Below are positions 8,571 through 17,862 of a stretch of 64,000 nucleotides of DNA, in pieces. The position numbers were made by a program, and so were the translations under genes. The DNA lies in contig NZ_JAJNOR010000004.1 of the NCBI RefSeq assembly GCF_021044755.1, forward strand, positions 310,001-374,000, written 5' to 3'. The first letter of the stretch is position 1. Each line of letters opens with the position of its first letter. Under the pieces are notes generated by a model. The model was given only the letters and a program-made list of their open reading frames with translations. It made no database searches and was not told the origin of the DNA. Source of the stretch: Lientehia hominis (GTDB taxonomy: Bacteria; Bacillota; Clostridia; Lachnospirales; Lachnospiraceae).

Positions 8571-8777
8571 ATGGCGGAAACTTTGAGTATAGAACAGACC
8601 TTTGAAAGACTGGATGATATAATCGGACGCCTGGAGGGAGAAGAACTTTCCATGGAGGAGTCCTTCGCGGCTTATGCGGAAGGCCTCGCCTTGGTAAAGA
8701 AATGCCGCGGAAGTATAGATGAAGTGGAGAAAAAAGTGCTGGTATTGGAAGAAAGTGGGGAACAGCATGAACTTTAA
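8571..8777 (+). CDS. xseB: Exodeoxyribonuclease VII small subunit
   Basis: A 68-residue helical subunit of exonuclease VII. The typical core is present: ETLSIEQTFERLDDIIGRLE, LSMEESFAAYAEGLALVKKC. ATG 8571 with AAAGGA upstream is preferred over the in-frame ATG at 8550, which overlaps the end of xseA. The C-terminus overlaps the start of ispA by 11 nt. Confidence 0.94.
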   Translation: MAETLSIEQTFERLDDIIGRLEGEELSMEESFAAYAEGLALVKKCRGSIDEVEKKVLVLEESGEQHEL

Positions 8778-9654
8778 AGAGGAAATGAATAAAAAAGTGG
8801 AAGATATTGAACGGATGATCCGGGCGTACCTTCCGAAGGAAAAGGGGTTTCAGAAGACAATCCTGGAAGCGATGAATTACAGCGTGCTGGCGGGCGGCAA
8901 AAGACTTCGCCCGCTTCTTATGCAGGAGAGCTTCCGTCTGTTCGGCAGAAAGGGAGATGAGATCGCTCCATTCATGGCGGCCATTGAAATGATCCATACC
9001 TCTTCTCTCGTCCATGATGATCTTCCGGCCATGGATGCCGACGAATACCGCAGAGGCAGAAAGACCACCTGGGTCGTATACGGAGAAGATATGGCAATCC
9101 TGGCGGGGGACGCTCTGATGATCTATGCTTTTGAAACCGCATCAAAAGCCTTTGGGCAGACGGACCGGCCGGATCTGGCGGGAAGGTGTATCGGTATTCT
9201 GGCAGAAAAGACAGGGATATACGGCATGATCGGCGGCCAGACGGTGGATGTGGAGATGACAGGTGAGCCGGTTCCGGCAGACAAGCTGGATTTCATATAC
9301 CGGCTGAAGACAGGGGCGCTTTTAGAAGCATCCATGATGATAGGGGCCGTTCTGGGCGGGGCCTCTTTAGAAGAAGTAAAACAGATAGAACAGGTGGCCT
9401 CTGATGTGGGTCTTGCGTTTCAGATTCAGGACGATATCCTGGATGTTATCAGTTCAAAGGAAGTCCTCGGTAAACCGGTGCTGAGTGATGAAAAGAACCA
9501 TAAGACTACTTATGTGACCCTGGAAGGGCTTGATAAAGCCAGGGAACAGGTGGAATTTTATTCCAGGCGGGCGGTGGATACCTTAAATGGCCTGTCCAGA
9601 AAAAATGAATTTTTGAATCAGCTGATCCTTACGCTGATCACGAGAGAAAAATAA
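8767..9654 (+). CDS. ispA: Polyprenyl (farnesyl/geranyl) diphosphate synthase
   Basis: A short-chain prenyl transferase condensing isopentenyl diphosphate with allylic primers, the step after dxs in the MEP route. The 295-residue protein shows the first aspartate-rich motif (HDDLPAMDADEYRRGR) and the second (QIQDDILDV), plus GGKRLRPLL. The start at ATG 8767 (MNFKEE) lies inside the xseB end, 6 nt after GTGGGG. The neighbour order xseB-ispA-dxs-tlyA is standard for this group. Product chain length (C15 most likely) is inferred from the family. Confidence 0.95.
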   Translation: MNFKEEMNKKVEDIERMIRAYLPKEKGFQKTILEAMNYSVLAGGKRLRPLLMQESFRLFGRKGDEIAPFMAAIEMIHTSSLVHDDLPAMDADEYRRGRKTTWVVYGEDMAILAGDALMIYAFETASKAFGQTDRPDLAGRCIGILAEKTGIYGMIGGQTVDVEMTGEPVPADKLDFIYRLKTGALLEASMMIGAVLGGASLEEVKQIEQVASDVGLAFQIQDDILDVISSKEVLGKPVLSDEKNHKTTYVTLEGLDKAREQVEFYSRRAVDTLNGLSRKNEFLNQLILTLITREK

Positions 9655-9666
9655 GAGGATGAGATC

Positions 9667-11535
9667 ATGTTAGAGGAAATCAGAAGTCCTGAGGATCTGA
9701 AGGCCCTGGACCCTGCACAGTTTCCAGCGCTGGCAGAGGAGATCCGCCAGTTTTTAATAGAGAAAGTGAGCGAACACGGCGGCCATCTGGCTTCCAACCT
9801 GGGAGTGGTCGAGCTGACCATGGCCCTTCACCTGGCTCTCAATCTGCCGGAGGATAAGATCGTTTGGGATGTGGGGCATCAGTCCTATACCCACAAGCTT
9901 CTTTCCGGCAGGAGAGAAGATTTTGAGAGCCTGAGGGAATATGGGGGAATGAGCGGCTTTCCCAAGCGGAGAGAGTCTGAATTTGACAGCTTTGATACGG
10001 GACACAGCTCCACGTCAATCTCGGCTGGTCTGGGCCTGGTGGAAGCACGCGACCGTCTGCACGAGGACTATACAGTGGTGTCTGTCATCGGCGACGGCGC
10101 TCTGTCGGGAGGAATGGCCTATGAAGCCCTGAACAATGCGTCCCGGCTGAAGAGCAATTTCATCATCATTCTTAATGACAATCATATGTCAATCTCGGAG
10201 AGTACCGGAGGGTTTTCGAAGTACTTGTCCAAAATACGGGTGGGCAGCGGGTATAACAATCTAAAACGGGATGTGAGCCGGGGGCTGTCCAAGGTGCCGG
10301 GAGTGGGCGAGCCTTTGGTGGAGAACATTGTACGCGCCAAAATGGCGCTGAAGCAGTTCATGGTTCCGGGTATGTTTTTTGAAAATTTGGACATCACCTA
10401 TGTGGGCCCCATGGACGGTCATAACATTCCTGAAATGGTTCGTATTCTGGAGGAAGCAAAGAAATTTGAACGGCCGATTCTCATCCATGTGAAGACAAAG
10501 AAAGGGAAAGGATATATCCCCGCCGAACGGTATCCCGTCAAATTTCACGGAATAGGCCCTTTCTGCATTGAGACAGGCAAATCTGTGGAGGAGAAAAAAG
10601 GTATCAGCTATACGGAAGCCTTTTCTCATACGATCTGCCGGCTGGCAGAAAAGGATGATAAGATCGTAGCGGTCACGGCAGCGATGCCGGAGGGCACCGG
10701 GCTTAAAAAATTCGCCGCCCTCTATCCGGACCGGCTGTTTGACGTGGGGATTGCCGAGGAACATGCGGTCACATTTGCGGCCGGCATGGCTGCGGGAGGA
10801 CTGAAGCCTGTGGTGGCGGTCTATTCCTCGTTCCTGCAGAGGGCATATGATCAAATGCTTCATGATGTCTGTCTTCAGAAGCTTCCGGTGGTATTTGCCA
10901 TTGACCGTGCCGGTCTCGTAGGCTGCGACGGAGAGACTCATCAGGGGATCTTTGATCTGTCTTATTTGAGAAGCATGCCGGGAATGGCGGTTTTTGCACC
11001 CATGAATAAGTATGAACTCAGGAACGGTCTGGAATTCGGAATACAGGCGGGAGTACCGTTTGCTGTCCGGTATCCAAGAGGCACCGCGTATTCCGGACTT
11101 AAGGAGTATCAGGATCCTATAGAGTTAGGAAAGAGTGAAGTGATATACAGAGGCGGAGAAATCGCACTTCTTTCTGTCGGCAGCATGATGAAGACGGCAG
11201 TACGGGTCCATGAGAAGCTGAAGGAATCGGGCATATCGGCTACGCTGGTAAACGTGCGGTTTGTCAAGCCCATGGATAAAGAACTGCTGGACGATCTGGC
11301 AAAGACTCACGGATGTCTTGTGACCATGGAAGAGAATGTGATCTGCGGAGGATACGGAGAGGCGGTCTCCTCTTATATACATGAAAGGGACTATGGGACG
11401 AAGGTGCTGAAAGCTGCGGTTCCGGATACTTTTGTGGAGCATGGACCAGTAGATATCCTTAAGAAGGATTTGGGGCTGGATGCGGACTCCATTTTCCAGA
11501 GGATCAAGAACGAATATATACGGAAGGAAAACTAA
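9667..11535 (+). CDS. dxs: 1-deoxy-D-xylulose-5-phosphate synthase
   Basis: Dxs makes DXP from pyruvate and glyceraldehyde 3-phosphate with thiamine diphosphate, the first step of the MEP isoprenoid pathway. The 622-residue protein has the cofactor-binding GDGALSGGMAYEALNNA (about residue 140), the pyrimidine domain with the catalytic region VGIAEEHAVTFAAGMA (about residue 365) and a transketolase C-terminal domain. It depends on the cofactor whose thiazole half is made by the thi operon 10 kb downstream. Length is normal. tlyA follows with a 1-nt gap. Confidence 0.97.
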   Translation: MLEEIRSPEDLKALDPAQFPALAEEIRQFLIEKVSEHGGHLASNLGVVELTMALHLALNLPEDKIVWDVGHQSYTHKLLSGRREDFESLREYGGMSGFPKRRESEFDSFDTGHSSTSISAGLGLVEARDRLHEDYTVVSVIGDGALSGGMAYEALNNASRLKSNFIIILNDNHMSISESTGGFSKYLSKIRVGSGYNNLKRDVSRGLSKVPGVGEPLVENIVRAKMALKQFMVPGMFFENLDITYVGPMDGHNIPEMVRILEEAKKFERPILIHVKTKKGKGYIPAERYPVKFHGIGPFCIETGKSVEEKKGISYTEAFSHTICRLAEKDDKIVAVTAAMPEGTGLKKFAALYPDRLFDVGIAEEHAVTFAAGMAAGGLKPVVAVYSSFLQRAYDQMLHDVCLQKLPVVFAIDRAGLVGCDGETHQGIFDLSYLRSMPGMAVFAPMNKYELRNGLEFGIQAGVPFAVRYPRGTAYSGLKEYQDPIELGKSEVIYRGGEIALLSVGSMMKTAVRVHEKLKESGISATLVNVRFVKPMDKELLDDLAKTHGCLVTMEENVICGGYGEAVSSYIHERDYGTKVLKAAVPDTFVEHGPVDILKKDLGLDADSIFQRIKNEYIRKEN

Positions 11536-11536
11536 A

Positions 11537-12331
11537 ATGAAGGAACGTCTCGATGTGCTGCTGGTTTCCAGGGGATTCGCTGAATCCAGGGAAAAGGCAA
11601 AAACCATGATCATGGAGGGAATCGTTTTTGTAAACGGGCAGCGGGAAGATAAGGCAGGGGCATCGTTTCAGCCGGAGGCGCCCATCGAGGTCCGCGGGCA
11701 GACCCTTAGATATGTGAGCCGGGGAGGGCTTAAGCTGGAAAAAGCCATGAGCCAGTTCGGGATTTCTTTGGATGGGAAGATCTGCATGGACGTGGGAGCT
11801 TCCACAGGAGGATTTACTGACTGTATGCTGCAAAACGGCGCGGTACGGGTATATTCTGTCGATGTGGGACGCGGGCAGCTGGCCTGGAAGCTTCGGCAGG
11901 ATAAACGGGTCGTTTGTATGGAAAAGACGAATATCCGTTATGTGACGCCGGAGGACATCGGTGAACCGGCGGACTTTTCTTCCATTGACGTTTCTTTTAT
12001 ATCCCTTACAAAAGTACTCCTTCCGGTGCGGGAGATTCTGAAGGACGGAGGAGGCGTGGTATGCCTGATCAAACCCCAGTTTGAAGCCGGACGGGAAAAG
12101 GTCGGAAAAAAAGGAGTGGTCAGAGAGCCGGAGATTCATCTGGAGGTTATCCGTAAGGTAATGGATTATGCGGGAAGCATCGGATTTGGCAGAAGGGCCC
12201 TGGAGTTTTCTCCGATCAAAGGCCCGGAGGGAAATATTGAATATCTGCTCTTTCTGATAAAGGGAGGAGAAGACGCGGAAACCATCAACCCGGAAGACAT
12301 CGTTGCGAAAGCCCATGAGGAATTGAGATGA
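11537..12331 (+). CDS. tlyA: TlyA family rRNA 2'-O-methyltransferase
   Basis: A 264-residue protein with an N-terminal S4 RNA-binding domain (residues about 3-60, RLDVLLVSRGFAESREKAKTMI) followed by an FtsJ-like methyltransferase domain with the SAM motif DVGASTGGFTDCML and the segment LIKPQFEAGREKVGKKGVV. Family members methylate ribosomal RNA cytidines; some are also called hemolysins. ATG 11537 follows GGAAGGA at the end of dxs. The stop overlaps nadK by 4 nt (ATGA). The exact rRNA target here is inferred only from family membership. Confidence 0.93.
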   Translation: MKERLDVLLVSRGFAESREKAKTMIMEGIVFVNGQREDKAGASFQPEAPIEVRGQTLRYVSRGGLKLEKAMSQFGISLDGKICMDVGASTGGFTDCMLQNGAVRVYSVDVGRGQLAWKLRQDKRVVCMEKTNIRYVTPEDIGEPADFSSIDVSFISLTKVLLPVREILKDGGGVVCLIKPQFEAGREKVGKKGVVREPEIHLEVIRKVMDYAGSIGFGRRALEFSPIKGPEGNIEYLLFLIKGGEDAETINPEDIVAKAHEELR

Positions 12332-13152
12332 ACCGATTTTATATCATTACGAACAGAGAGAAAGACCCGGAGCTTACAGTGACCGGAAAGATCAAGAGAT
12401 TTCTGGAAAGCCAGGGAAAAGTCTGTGTGCTGAACGCAGACGCGCCGATACCTGAGGATACAGACTGCGTTCTGGTCCTTGGAGGTGACGGGACTCTCCT
12501 TCAGGCGGCCAGGAACCTGGTGTGGAAGGATGTCCCGCTCCTGGGCGTGAACCTGGGAACCTTGGGGTATCTGGCGGAGCTGGATATCCATTCGGCCCTC
12601 GGCGGCCTGAAAGAGCTGCTGGAAAGCGGACCCTCCGTGGTGGAAGAGCGGATGATGTTAAAAGGTTCCGTATATCATGACGGAAAGATGGTCTGTGAAG
12701 ACATCGCCCTCAACGATATCCTGATCGGAAGGAAATCCGGTTTTAAGGTGATTCGGTTCAAGGTATACGTGGATGGAGAATTTCTGAATGCCTATGCAGC
12801 GGACGGTATGATCGTGGCTACGCCCACGGGCTCCACGGCGTACAATCTGTCGGCAGGCGGCCCGATCGTGGAGCCGACGGCTTCTTTGATCGTTCTGACT
12901 CCCATAGCGCCCCATACGATGATAAACAGGAGTATCGTGCTTTCTGCAAAAAGCCAGATAAAGCTGGAGCTGGTAGTTCCTCCGGGACGCGCGGAGGTGG
13001 AAGCTACGGTAGGCTTTGACAGTGACAACCAATGTCCGTTCCAGGCAGGGGACTATATAGAGATACAGAAAGCCATGAGGACGACGAAGATCCTGAAGCT
13101 GAACCGGATTGGATTTTTGGAAACGCTCCGCCATAAAATGTCGGCGGAATGA
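12328..13152 (+). CDS. nadK: NAD kinase
   Basis: NadK phosphorylates NAD to NADP. The 274-residue protein has the GGDGTLLQAAR motif (about residue 52) and the substrate-binding stretch containing ATPTGSTAYNLSAGGPIV (about residues 160-177). Its start overlaps the tlyA stop by 4 nt. The order tlyA-nadK-argR-recN is conserved in Clostridia. Confidence 0.96.
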   Translation: MNRFYIITNREKDPELTVTGKIKRFLESQGKVCVLNADAPIPEDTDCVLVLGGDGTLLQAARNLVWKDVPLLGVNLGTLGYLAELDIHSALGGLKELLESGPSVVEERMMLKGSVYHDGKMVCEDIALNDILIGRKSGFKVIRFKVYVDGEFLNAYAADGMIVATPTGSTAYNLSAGGPIVEPTASLIVLTPIAPHTMINRSIVLSAKSQIKLELVVPPGRAEVEATVGFDSDNQCPFQAGDYIEIQKAMRTTKILKLNRIGFLETLRHKMSAE

Positions 13153-13171
13153 CATAGAGGAGGAAATGGAC

Positions 13172-13627
13172 ATGAAAATTGAGCGCCACAGCAAAATTGT
13201 GGAATTGATTGGAAAGTATGACATTGAGACACAGGAAGAGCTGGCGGAGAAACTGAATGAAGCCGGATTCCGGGTGACTCAGGCTACCGTGTCCAGAGAT
13301 ATCAGAGAACTGAAGCTGACAAAGGTGGCCGTGGACGGAGGAGGACAGAAATATGTGGTGCTCCACAAAGCCGACAGCAATCTGAATGATAAGTATATCA
13401 GAATCCTTCGGGACGGTTTTGTCTCCATGGATATGGCCCAGAATATCCTGGTGGTGAAGACCGTGCCCGGCATGGCTATGGCAGTGGCGGCGGCGCTTGA
13501 CGCACTTCGGTTCCATGAGATCGTGGGCTGTATTGCAGGAGACGACGCCATCATGTGTGCGGTCAGGAGCGTGGATGATACTATCATTGTTATGGAAAAG
13601 CTTCGCCGGGTGATGTCATCCCAGTGA
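13172..13627 (+). CDS. argR: Arginine repressor ArgR
   Basis: ArgR is a hexameric, arginine-responsive DNA-binding protein controlling arginine synthesis and breakdown. The 151-residue protein has the winged helix domain (ATVSRDIRELKLTKV, residues about 37-51) and the C-terminal oligomerisation and arginine-binding domain (GCIAGDDAIMCAVR). ATG 13172 is preferred over 13166 because GAGGAGG ends 8 nt upstream of it. No arginine genes are present here, so it acts elsewhere; the site next to recN is the usual one. Confidence 0.95.
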   Translation: MKIERHSKIVELIGKYDIETQEELAEKLNEAGFRVTQATVSRDIRELKLTKVAVDGGGQKYVVLHKADSNLNDKYIRILRDGFVSMDMAQNILVVKTVPGMAMAVAAALDALRFHEIVGCIAGDDAIMCAVRSVDDTIIVMEKLRRVMSSQ

Positions 13628-13640
13628 GAGGAGATGTGCC

Positions 13641-15317
13641 ATGTTACTGAATCTGCATGTGAAAAATGTTGCCCTCATTGAAGAAGCGGATGTGAGCCTT
13701 GGAGACGGCCTCAATATTTTGACAGGTGAGACCGGTGCCGGGAAATCCATCCTGATCGACGCGGTGAATCTGGCCTTGGGGGCAAAGACCGCAAGAGGTC
13801 TGTGTCGGAATGAGGATATACCTGCCAGTGTGGAGCTCCTGTTCAGTGTTTCCGGACGAGAGAAGAAGGAGGCGCTGGAAAAGCTTGGAGTCGTTCCGGA
13901 GGAGGACGGCTCTGTTTTGATTGCCAGAAAGCTGTCCCAGGGGAAGAGTATATGCAAGATTAACGATGAGACGGTGACCGTATCCAGGCTGCGGGCAGTG
14001 ACTGGCCTTTTGATCGATATCCATGGCCAGCATGAGCACCAGTCGCTTTTACATAAGTCCAAGCATCTGGAGATTCTGGACGCGTATGCGAAACATCAGG
14101 AAGAAACGGTAAAGGAACGTCTGGCAGAGAATTATTCCGTCTATGCGGCATCCAAAAAGGAACTTGCGACCTATGAGATAGGGGAGGAAGAGAGAATCCG
14201 GGAGATGGATTTTCTTTCTTATGAGATACGGGAGCTGGAGAACGCCGGTCTGCAGGAGGGCGAGACGGAGGAGCTGGAGCTCCGCTATAAACGCATGATG
14301 AACGGGCAGCGGATCACAGAGAGTCTTTCGAAAGCCCAGGAGCTGACGGGAGATGAGGACGGAGCCGGAGAGTTTCTCGGCCGGGCTATCCGCGCCCTCT
14401 TTGAAGTGGTAAATTATGATGAAGCGCTGGCAGGGCTTCTTTCGCAGGCGGAAGAGGCGGAAGATATCGTAGGCAGCCTGAACCGTGCGCTGACTGAATA
14501 CGGAAAGGAACTGGAGTTTGATGAAAGGGAGATGAACCAGATGGAAAAGCGTCTGGATTTTCTCCACAGTCTTCAGGTTAAATATGGAGATTCCTATGAG
14601 GATATGATGGAATCTCTGGATACCAGGAGAAGCCGGTTTGAAAAGCTGGCGGCATTTGATGAAAGAAAACAGGCTGCGAAGGCTGCTTTTGAACAAGCAG
14701 AAAGGAGTGTGCTTCTGCTTGCCGGTGAGCTGTCAAAGATTCGGAAGGCAGAGGCGTTTTATCTGACGGAGTCCATCCGTTCCGCGCTGGCAGATCTGAA
14801 CTTTTTGGATGTTCAGTTTTCCATGGGATTTACGAAAAAAGGGCAGACGGGGCCGGACGGATTCGATGAGGTGGAGTTCCTTATTTCCACCAATCCCGGT
14901 GAGGAGCTCAGGCCCTTGTCTCAGGTGGCGTCCGGAGGCGAGCTCTCCAGGATCATGCTGGCAATCAAGGCTGTGCTGGCGGACACGGATGATATCGAAA
15001 CCTTGATTTTTGATGAGATCGACGCGGGGATCAGCGGCAGGACGGCCCAGAAGGTATCGGAAAAGCTGAATGATATCGGCAGGAGTCATCAGGTAATCTG
15101 CATCACCCATCTGCCGCAGATAGCGGCCATGGCCGACTGCCATTATAAGATTGAAAAAAATGTAAAAAATGGAAGGACAGTGACAGAGGTCACAAAGCTC
15201 TCTGATGAAGAAGAAATAGAAGAGCTCTGCCGTCTTTTGAGCGGTGCAGCCATTACCGATGCGGTAGCAGAGAATGCGAGGGAGATGAAAGAGCTGGCAA
15301 TGACTTACAAACGGTAA
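13641..15317 (+). CDS. recN: DNA repair protein RecN
   Basis: RecN is an SMC-like ATPase that acts early in double-strand break repair. The 558-residue protein has the N-terminal Walker A GETGAGKSI (about residue 30), a coiled-coil middle (residues about 150-370) and the C-terminal ABC signature/Walker B part (LSQVASGGELSRIMLAIKAVL, ETLIFDEIDAGISG). Length is normal. The gene follows argR by 13 bp; spoIVB follows 176 bp downstream behind its own likely promoter. Confidence 0.96.
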   Translation: MLLNLHVKNVALIEEADVSLGDGLNILTGETGAGKSILIDAVNLALGAKTARGLCRNEDIPASVELLFSVSGREKKEALEKLGVVPEEDGSVLIARKLSQGKSICKINDETVTVSRLRAVTGLLIDIHGQHEHQSLLHKSKHLEILDAYAKHQEETVKERLAENYSVYAASKKELATYEIGEEERIREMDFLSYEIRELENAGLQEGETEELELRYKRMMNGQRITESLSKAQELTGDEDGAGEFLGRAIRALFEVVNYDEALAGLLSQAEEAEDIVGSLNRALTEYGKELEFDEREMNQMEKRLDFLHSLQVKYGDSYEDMMESLDTRRSRFEKLAAFDERKQAAKAAFEQAERSVLLLAGELSKIRKAEAFYLTESIRSALADLNFLDVQFSMGFTKKGQTGPDGFDEVEFLISTNPGEELRPLSQVASGGELSRIMLAIKAVLADTDDIETLIFDEIDAGISGRTAQKVSEKLNDIGRSHQVICITHLPQIAAMADCHYKIEKNVKNGRTVTEVTKLSDEEEIEELCRLLSGAAITDAVAENAREMKELAMTYKR

Positions 15318-15391
15318 AATTACATCCGTAATATGAAGAAAGCCTGAAAATGCAAGTAACTAAGGGCCTTGTTCGATCGAGGGAAAAATTA

Positions 15392-15414
15392 CCTCAGATT
15401 GAATGAGGCTCTTT
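15392..15414 (+). terminator. Weak hairpin after recN
   Basis: CCTCA (15392-15396) and TGAGG (15404-15408) flank a 7-nt loop and are followed by CTCTTTT. The stem is only 5 bp, so termination is possible but not certain. Confidence 0.35.
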
Positions 15415-15415
15415 T

Positions 15416-15445
15416 GCATGGCGTTTTATTTTTTGCTCCATAATA
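15416..15445 (+). promoter_or_regulatory. Candidate forespore (sigma-G-type) promoter of spoIVB
   Basis: GCATG (15416-15420) and CATAATA (15439-15445) are 18 bp apart, about 48 bp before spoIVB. These resemble the -35 and -10 elements of sigma-G promoters, and spoIVB is a sigma-G gene in Bacillus. The match is by eye only. Confidence 0.5.
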
Positions 15446-15493
15446 AAGGGGAGCGATTGAAAAAGAAAATTCTTTAAAATACGGAGGCGCGCC

Positions 15494-16786
15494 ATGACAC
15501 GGAAACAAAAATACAGACAGTTTCTCATACGGCTGATCTGGATCATGATTATTTTTACCTGTTTGTTCTCATATTATTATATTCGGCATATGATTCCCGA
15601 AAAAATCCGTGTCGTGGTGGGGGAAGAAGGCACTTTTCAGTTTTCTCTTCCCTGGGGAAGCACCCTGGAAACGGAAAATGAAGAAGTGCTTTTAGGAAGT
15701 ATTTCGAACATACCGGAGGGCGCTGTCCGAATCAATACAGACCGGGCATTTACAGTGGAGGGGACTTCCCTTGGCAGCTATGACATGGACATCAAGCTGT
15801 TTGGCTGGCTGCCGCTTCGCAACATTCAGGTTGACGTGGTGGAATCCCGATCAGTGATTCCAGGAGGCGAATCCATAGGCCTCTATCTGGAAATGGACGG
15901 CGTTATGGTAGTCGGTACGAGCGAATTGACGGATAAAGAAGGAAGCATTGTGGAACCGGCTTACGGCATCGTGAAATCCGGAGATTATATCCTGGAGGCA
16001 AATGGACAGCCGGTAGCAGATAAGGAAGCGCTGATTGCCGCGATATCTTCCAATGGTGAGGCGCCTTGTGTTTTTAAAATACGCAGGGACGGTGAGATGA
16101 TAGAAGCTAAGGTGAATACGGTTTTGACCAGTGACGGGAGCTGTAAGGCCGGGATATGGGTAAGAGATGATGCCCAGGGCATCGGCACCCTCACTTATGT
16201 GGATGAAAATGGTTATTTCGGTGCTCTGGGACACGCGATGAGTGACACGGATACAGGGCAGCAGCTGGAGGCTTCCGAAGGTGATCTTCAAAAAGCTCAG
16301 ATTCAGGACGTGATAAAGGGCCAATCTGGTACACCGGGCTCTCTTCTCGGAACGATTGTCTACAGCGACAGCCATTGGGGAGATGTTTTTGGCAATACGC
16401 AGGCCGGCGTGTTCGGCCATACAGAGCTGGCCAACTGGGATATGAAAGCGGCAGACGCGCTTCCTGTAGGCTTTAAGCAGGATGTGAAGCTAGGGCCTGC
16501 GTCCATTCGATGTTCTGCAGACGGAGAAGTCAAGGAATATGACATTGAGATCATAAAGGCAGATATCACTACAGACAGCAACAAAGGAATGGTTGTTCAG
16601 GTGACGGATCCGGAGCTTTTGGAGCTGACCGGAGGAATCGTTCAGGGCATGAGCGGCAGCCCTATCATACAAGACGGAAAAGTTGTGGGGGCGGTGACAC
16701 ATGTGTTTGTTCAGGATTCTACAAAAGGATACGGGATTTTTTTGGAAACCATGCTGGAAAAGCAGGAAGAGACTGTAAAGAAATAA
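15494..16786 (+). CDS. spoIVB: SpoIVB serine peptidase (S55), sporulation signalling
   Basis: SpoIVB is secreted from the forespore into the intermembrane space, where it triggers SpoIVFB-dependent activation of sigma-K in Bacillus. The 430-residue protein has an N-terminal membrane/signal helix (residues 10-30), a PDZ domain (about residues 125-210, GLYLEMDGVMVVG) and an S55 peptidase domain with catalytic His about 247 (GALGHAMSD) and Ser about 387 (QGMSGSPII). The spoIVB-spo0A order is conserved in spore-formers. Whether the same downstream pathway exists here cannot be seen. Confidence 0.96.
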   Translation: MTRKQKYRQFLIRLIWIMIIFTCLFSYYYIRHMIPEKIRVVVGEEGTFQFSLPWGSTLETENEEVLLGSISNIPEGAVRINTDRAFTVEGTSLGSYDMDIKLFGWLPLRNIQVDVVESRSVIPGGESIGLYLEMDGVMVVGTSELTDKEGSIVEPAYGIVKSGDYILEANGQPVADKEALIAAISSNGEAPCVFKIRRDGEMIEAKVNTVLTSDGSCKAGIWVRDDAQGIGTLTYVDENGYFGALGHAMSDTDTGQQLEASEGDLQKAQIQDVIKGQSGTPGSLLGTIVYSDSHWGDVFGNTQAGVFGHTELANWDMKAADALPVGFKQDVKLGPASIRCSADGEVKEYDIEIIKADITTDSNKGMVVQVTDPELLELTGGIVQGMSGSPIIQDGKVVGAVTHVFVQDSTKGYGIFLETMLEKQEETVKK

Positions 16787-16820
16787 AGAAGTTTTAATAT
16801 GATCTGCAAGGATTCTCTTT

Positions 16821-16850
16821 TTCGACAAAATACGACAGAAAAATGTCGAT
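16821..16850 (+). promoter_or_regulatory. Cluster of Spo0A boxes upstream of spo0A
   Basis: TTCGACA (16821-16827) is an exact Spo0A box on the reverse strand. TACGACA (16831-16837) and TGTCGAT (16844-16850, forward) each differ by one base. They lie upstream of the spo0A -35 region, so Spo0A probably regulates its own gene. Confidence 0.72.
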
Positions 16851-16868
16851 TAAAGCGTCTCTTTTCCG

Positions 16869-16898
16869 TTGCTATTCTACCTTCTTCTCTTTTATAAT
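16869..16898 (+). promoter_or_regulatory. Likely vegetative promoter of spo0A
   Basis: TTGCTA (16869-16874) and TATAAT (16893-16898) with an 18-bp spacer, about 100 bp before spo0A and just after the Spo0A boxes. Confidence 0.6.
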
Positions 16899-16996
16899 GG
16901 GAAAGTACCCCTGTAAAGGAAAAAAATAACAGGATTACGACGGAAAGCAGGACTTGCTGTCAGGCTGCGGGGGCAGACGGAAAAGGAGGATGAAAA

Positions 16997-17791
16997 ATGG
17001 CAAAACTACAGGTAGCAATTGCTGACGACAACGAAAGAATCTTACAACTTTTAGATAACATCATCAGTCGTGATGATGAATTTGAAGTGATAGGAAAAGC
17101 GAACAATGGAGAAGAAGCTTATGAACTGATCAAAGAGAAAGAACCGGATATTATGCTGCTCGACATTATCATGCCGAAGCTTGACGGTTTATCCGTAATG
17201 GAAAAGGTCGGTAAAGACCCGTCTCTGAAGAAAAGGCCGGAATTCATCGTGATCACTGCCATTGGGCAGGAGAGAATTACGGAAGATGCCTTTCAGCTGG
17301 GGGCATCTTATTATATTATGAAACCCTTTGATTCGGACATGGTATTGAACCGGATGAAGCATATCGGGATGGGACGCCGCAGAGGTGCGGAGACCAGGAA
17401 GATCGTACCATATGAAAGTCAGGAACAGTACATTGAAAGAAATCTGGAAACCGATGTGACAAATCTGATACACGAGATCGGGGTTCCGGCACATATCAAA
17501 GGATATGGTTATTTAAGAGATGCCATCATTCTGTCAGTTTCCGACATGGAAATGCTGAATTCCATTACTAAGATGCTTTATCCTACGGTCGCGAAGATGC
17601 ATCAGACGACGCCCAGCAGAGTGGAACGCGCCATCCGGCATGCCATCGAAGTAGCATGGAACAGAGGTAAGATGGATACCATTGATTCTCTTTTTGGCTA
17701 CACCATCAATACGGGAAAGGGAAAGCCGACAAATTCCGAATTTGTGGCTCTGATCGCCGATAAGATCCGTCTGGAATATAAGAACAAATGA
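16997..17791 (+). CDS. spo0A: Sporulation master regulator Spo0A
   Basis: Spo0A is the response regulator that starts sporulation when phosphorylated. The 264-residue protein has an N-terminal receiver domain with the acidic pocket D10, D11 and phospho-acceptor D56 (MLLDIIMPKLDG), K at the end of the domain (YYIMKPFD), and the C-terminal Spo0A DNA-binding domain (residues about 150-260) with recognition helix PSRVERAIRHAIEVAW. Start ATG 16997 lies 8 nt after GGAGG. Upstream Spo0A boxes suggest autoregulation. Two stand-alone paralogues of the C-terminal domain occur at 26.8 and 50.2 kb. Confidence 0.98.
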   Translation: MAKLQVAIADDNERILQLLDNIISRDDEFEVIGKANNGEEAYELIKEKEPDIMLLDIIMPKLDGLSVMEKVGKDPSLKKRPEFIVITAIGQERITEDAFQLGASYYIMKPFDSDMVLNRMKHIGMGRRRGAETRKIVPYESQEQYIERNLETDVTNLIHEIGVPAHIKGYGYLRDAIILSVSDMEMLNSITKMLYPTVAKMHQTTPSRVERAIRHAIEVAWNRGKMDTIDSLFGYTINTGKGKPTNSEFVALIADKIRLEYKNK

Positions 17792-17793
17792 GT

Positions 17794-17820
17794 AAAGGCC
17801 CTCTTTCAGGAGGGTCTTTG
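17794..17820 (+). terminator. Intrinsic terminator of spo0A
   Basis: AAAGGCCCTC (17794-17803) pairs with GAGGGTCTTT (17810-17819) with one G-T pair, 3 nt after the stop codon. Confidence 0.8.
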
Positions 17821-17862
17821 CATTTCCGGCAGACTTATGTCGGCGTAATTCAGAAATACTGC

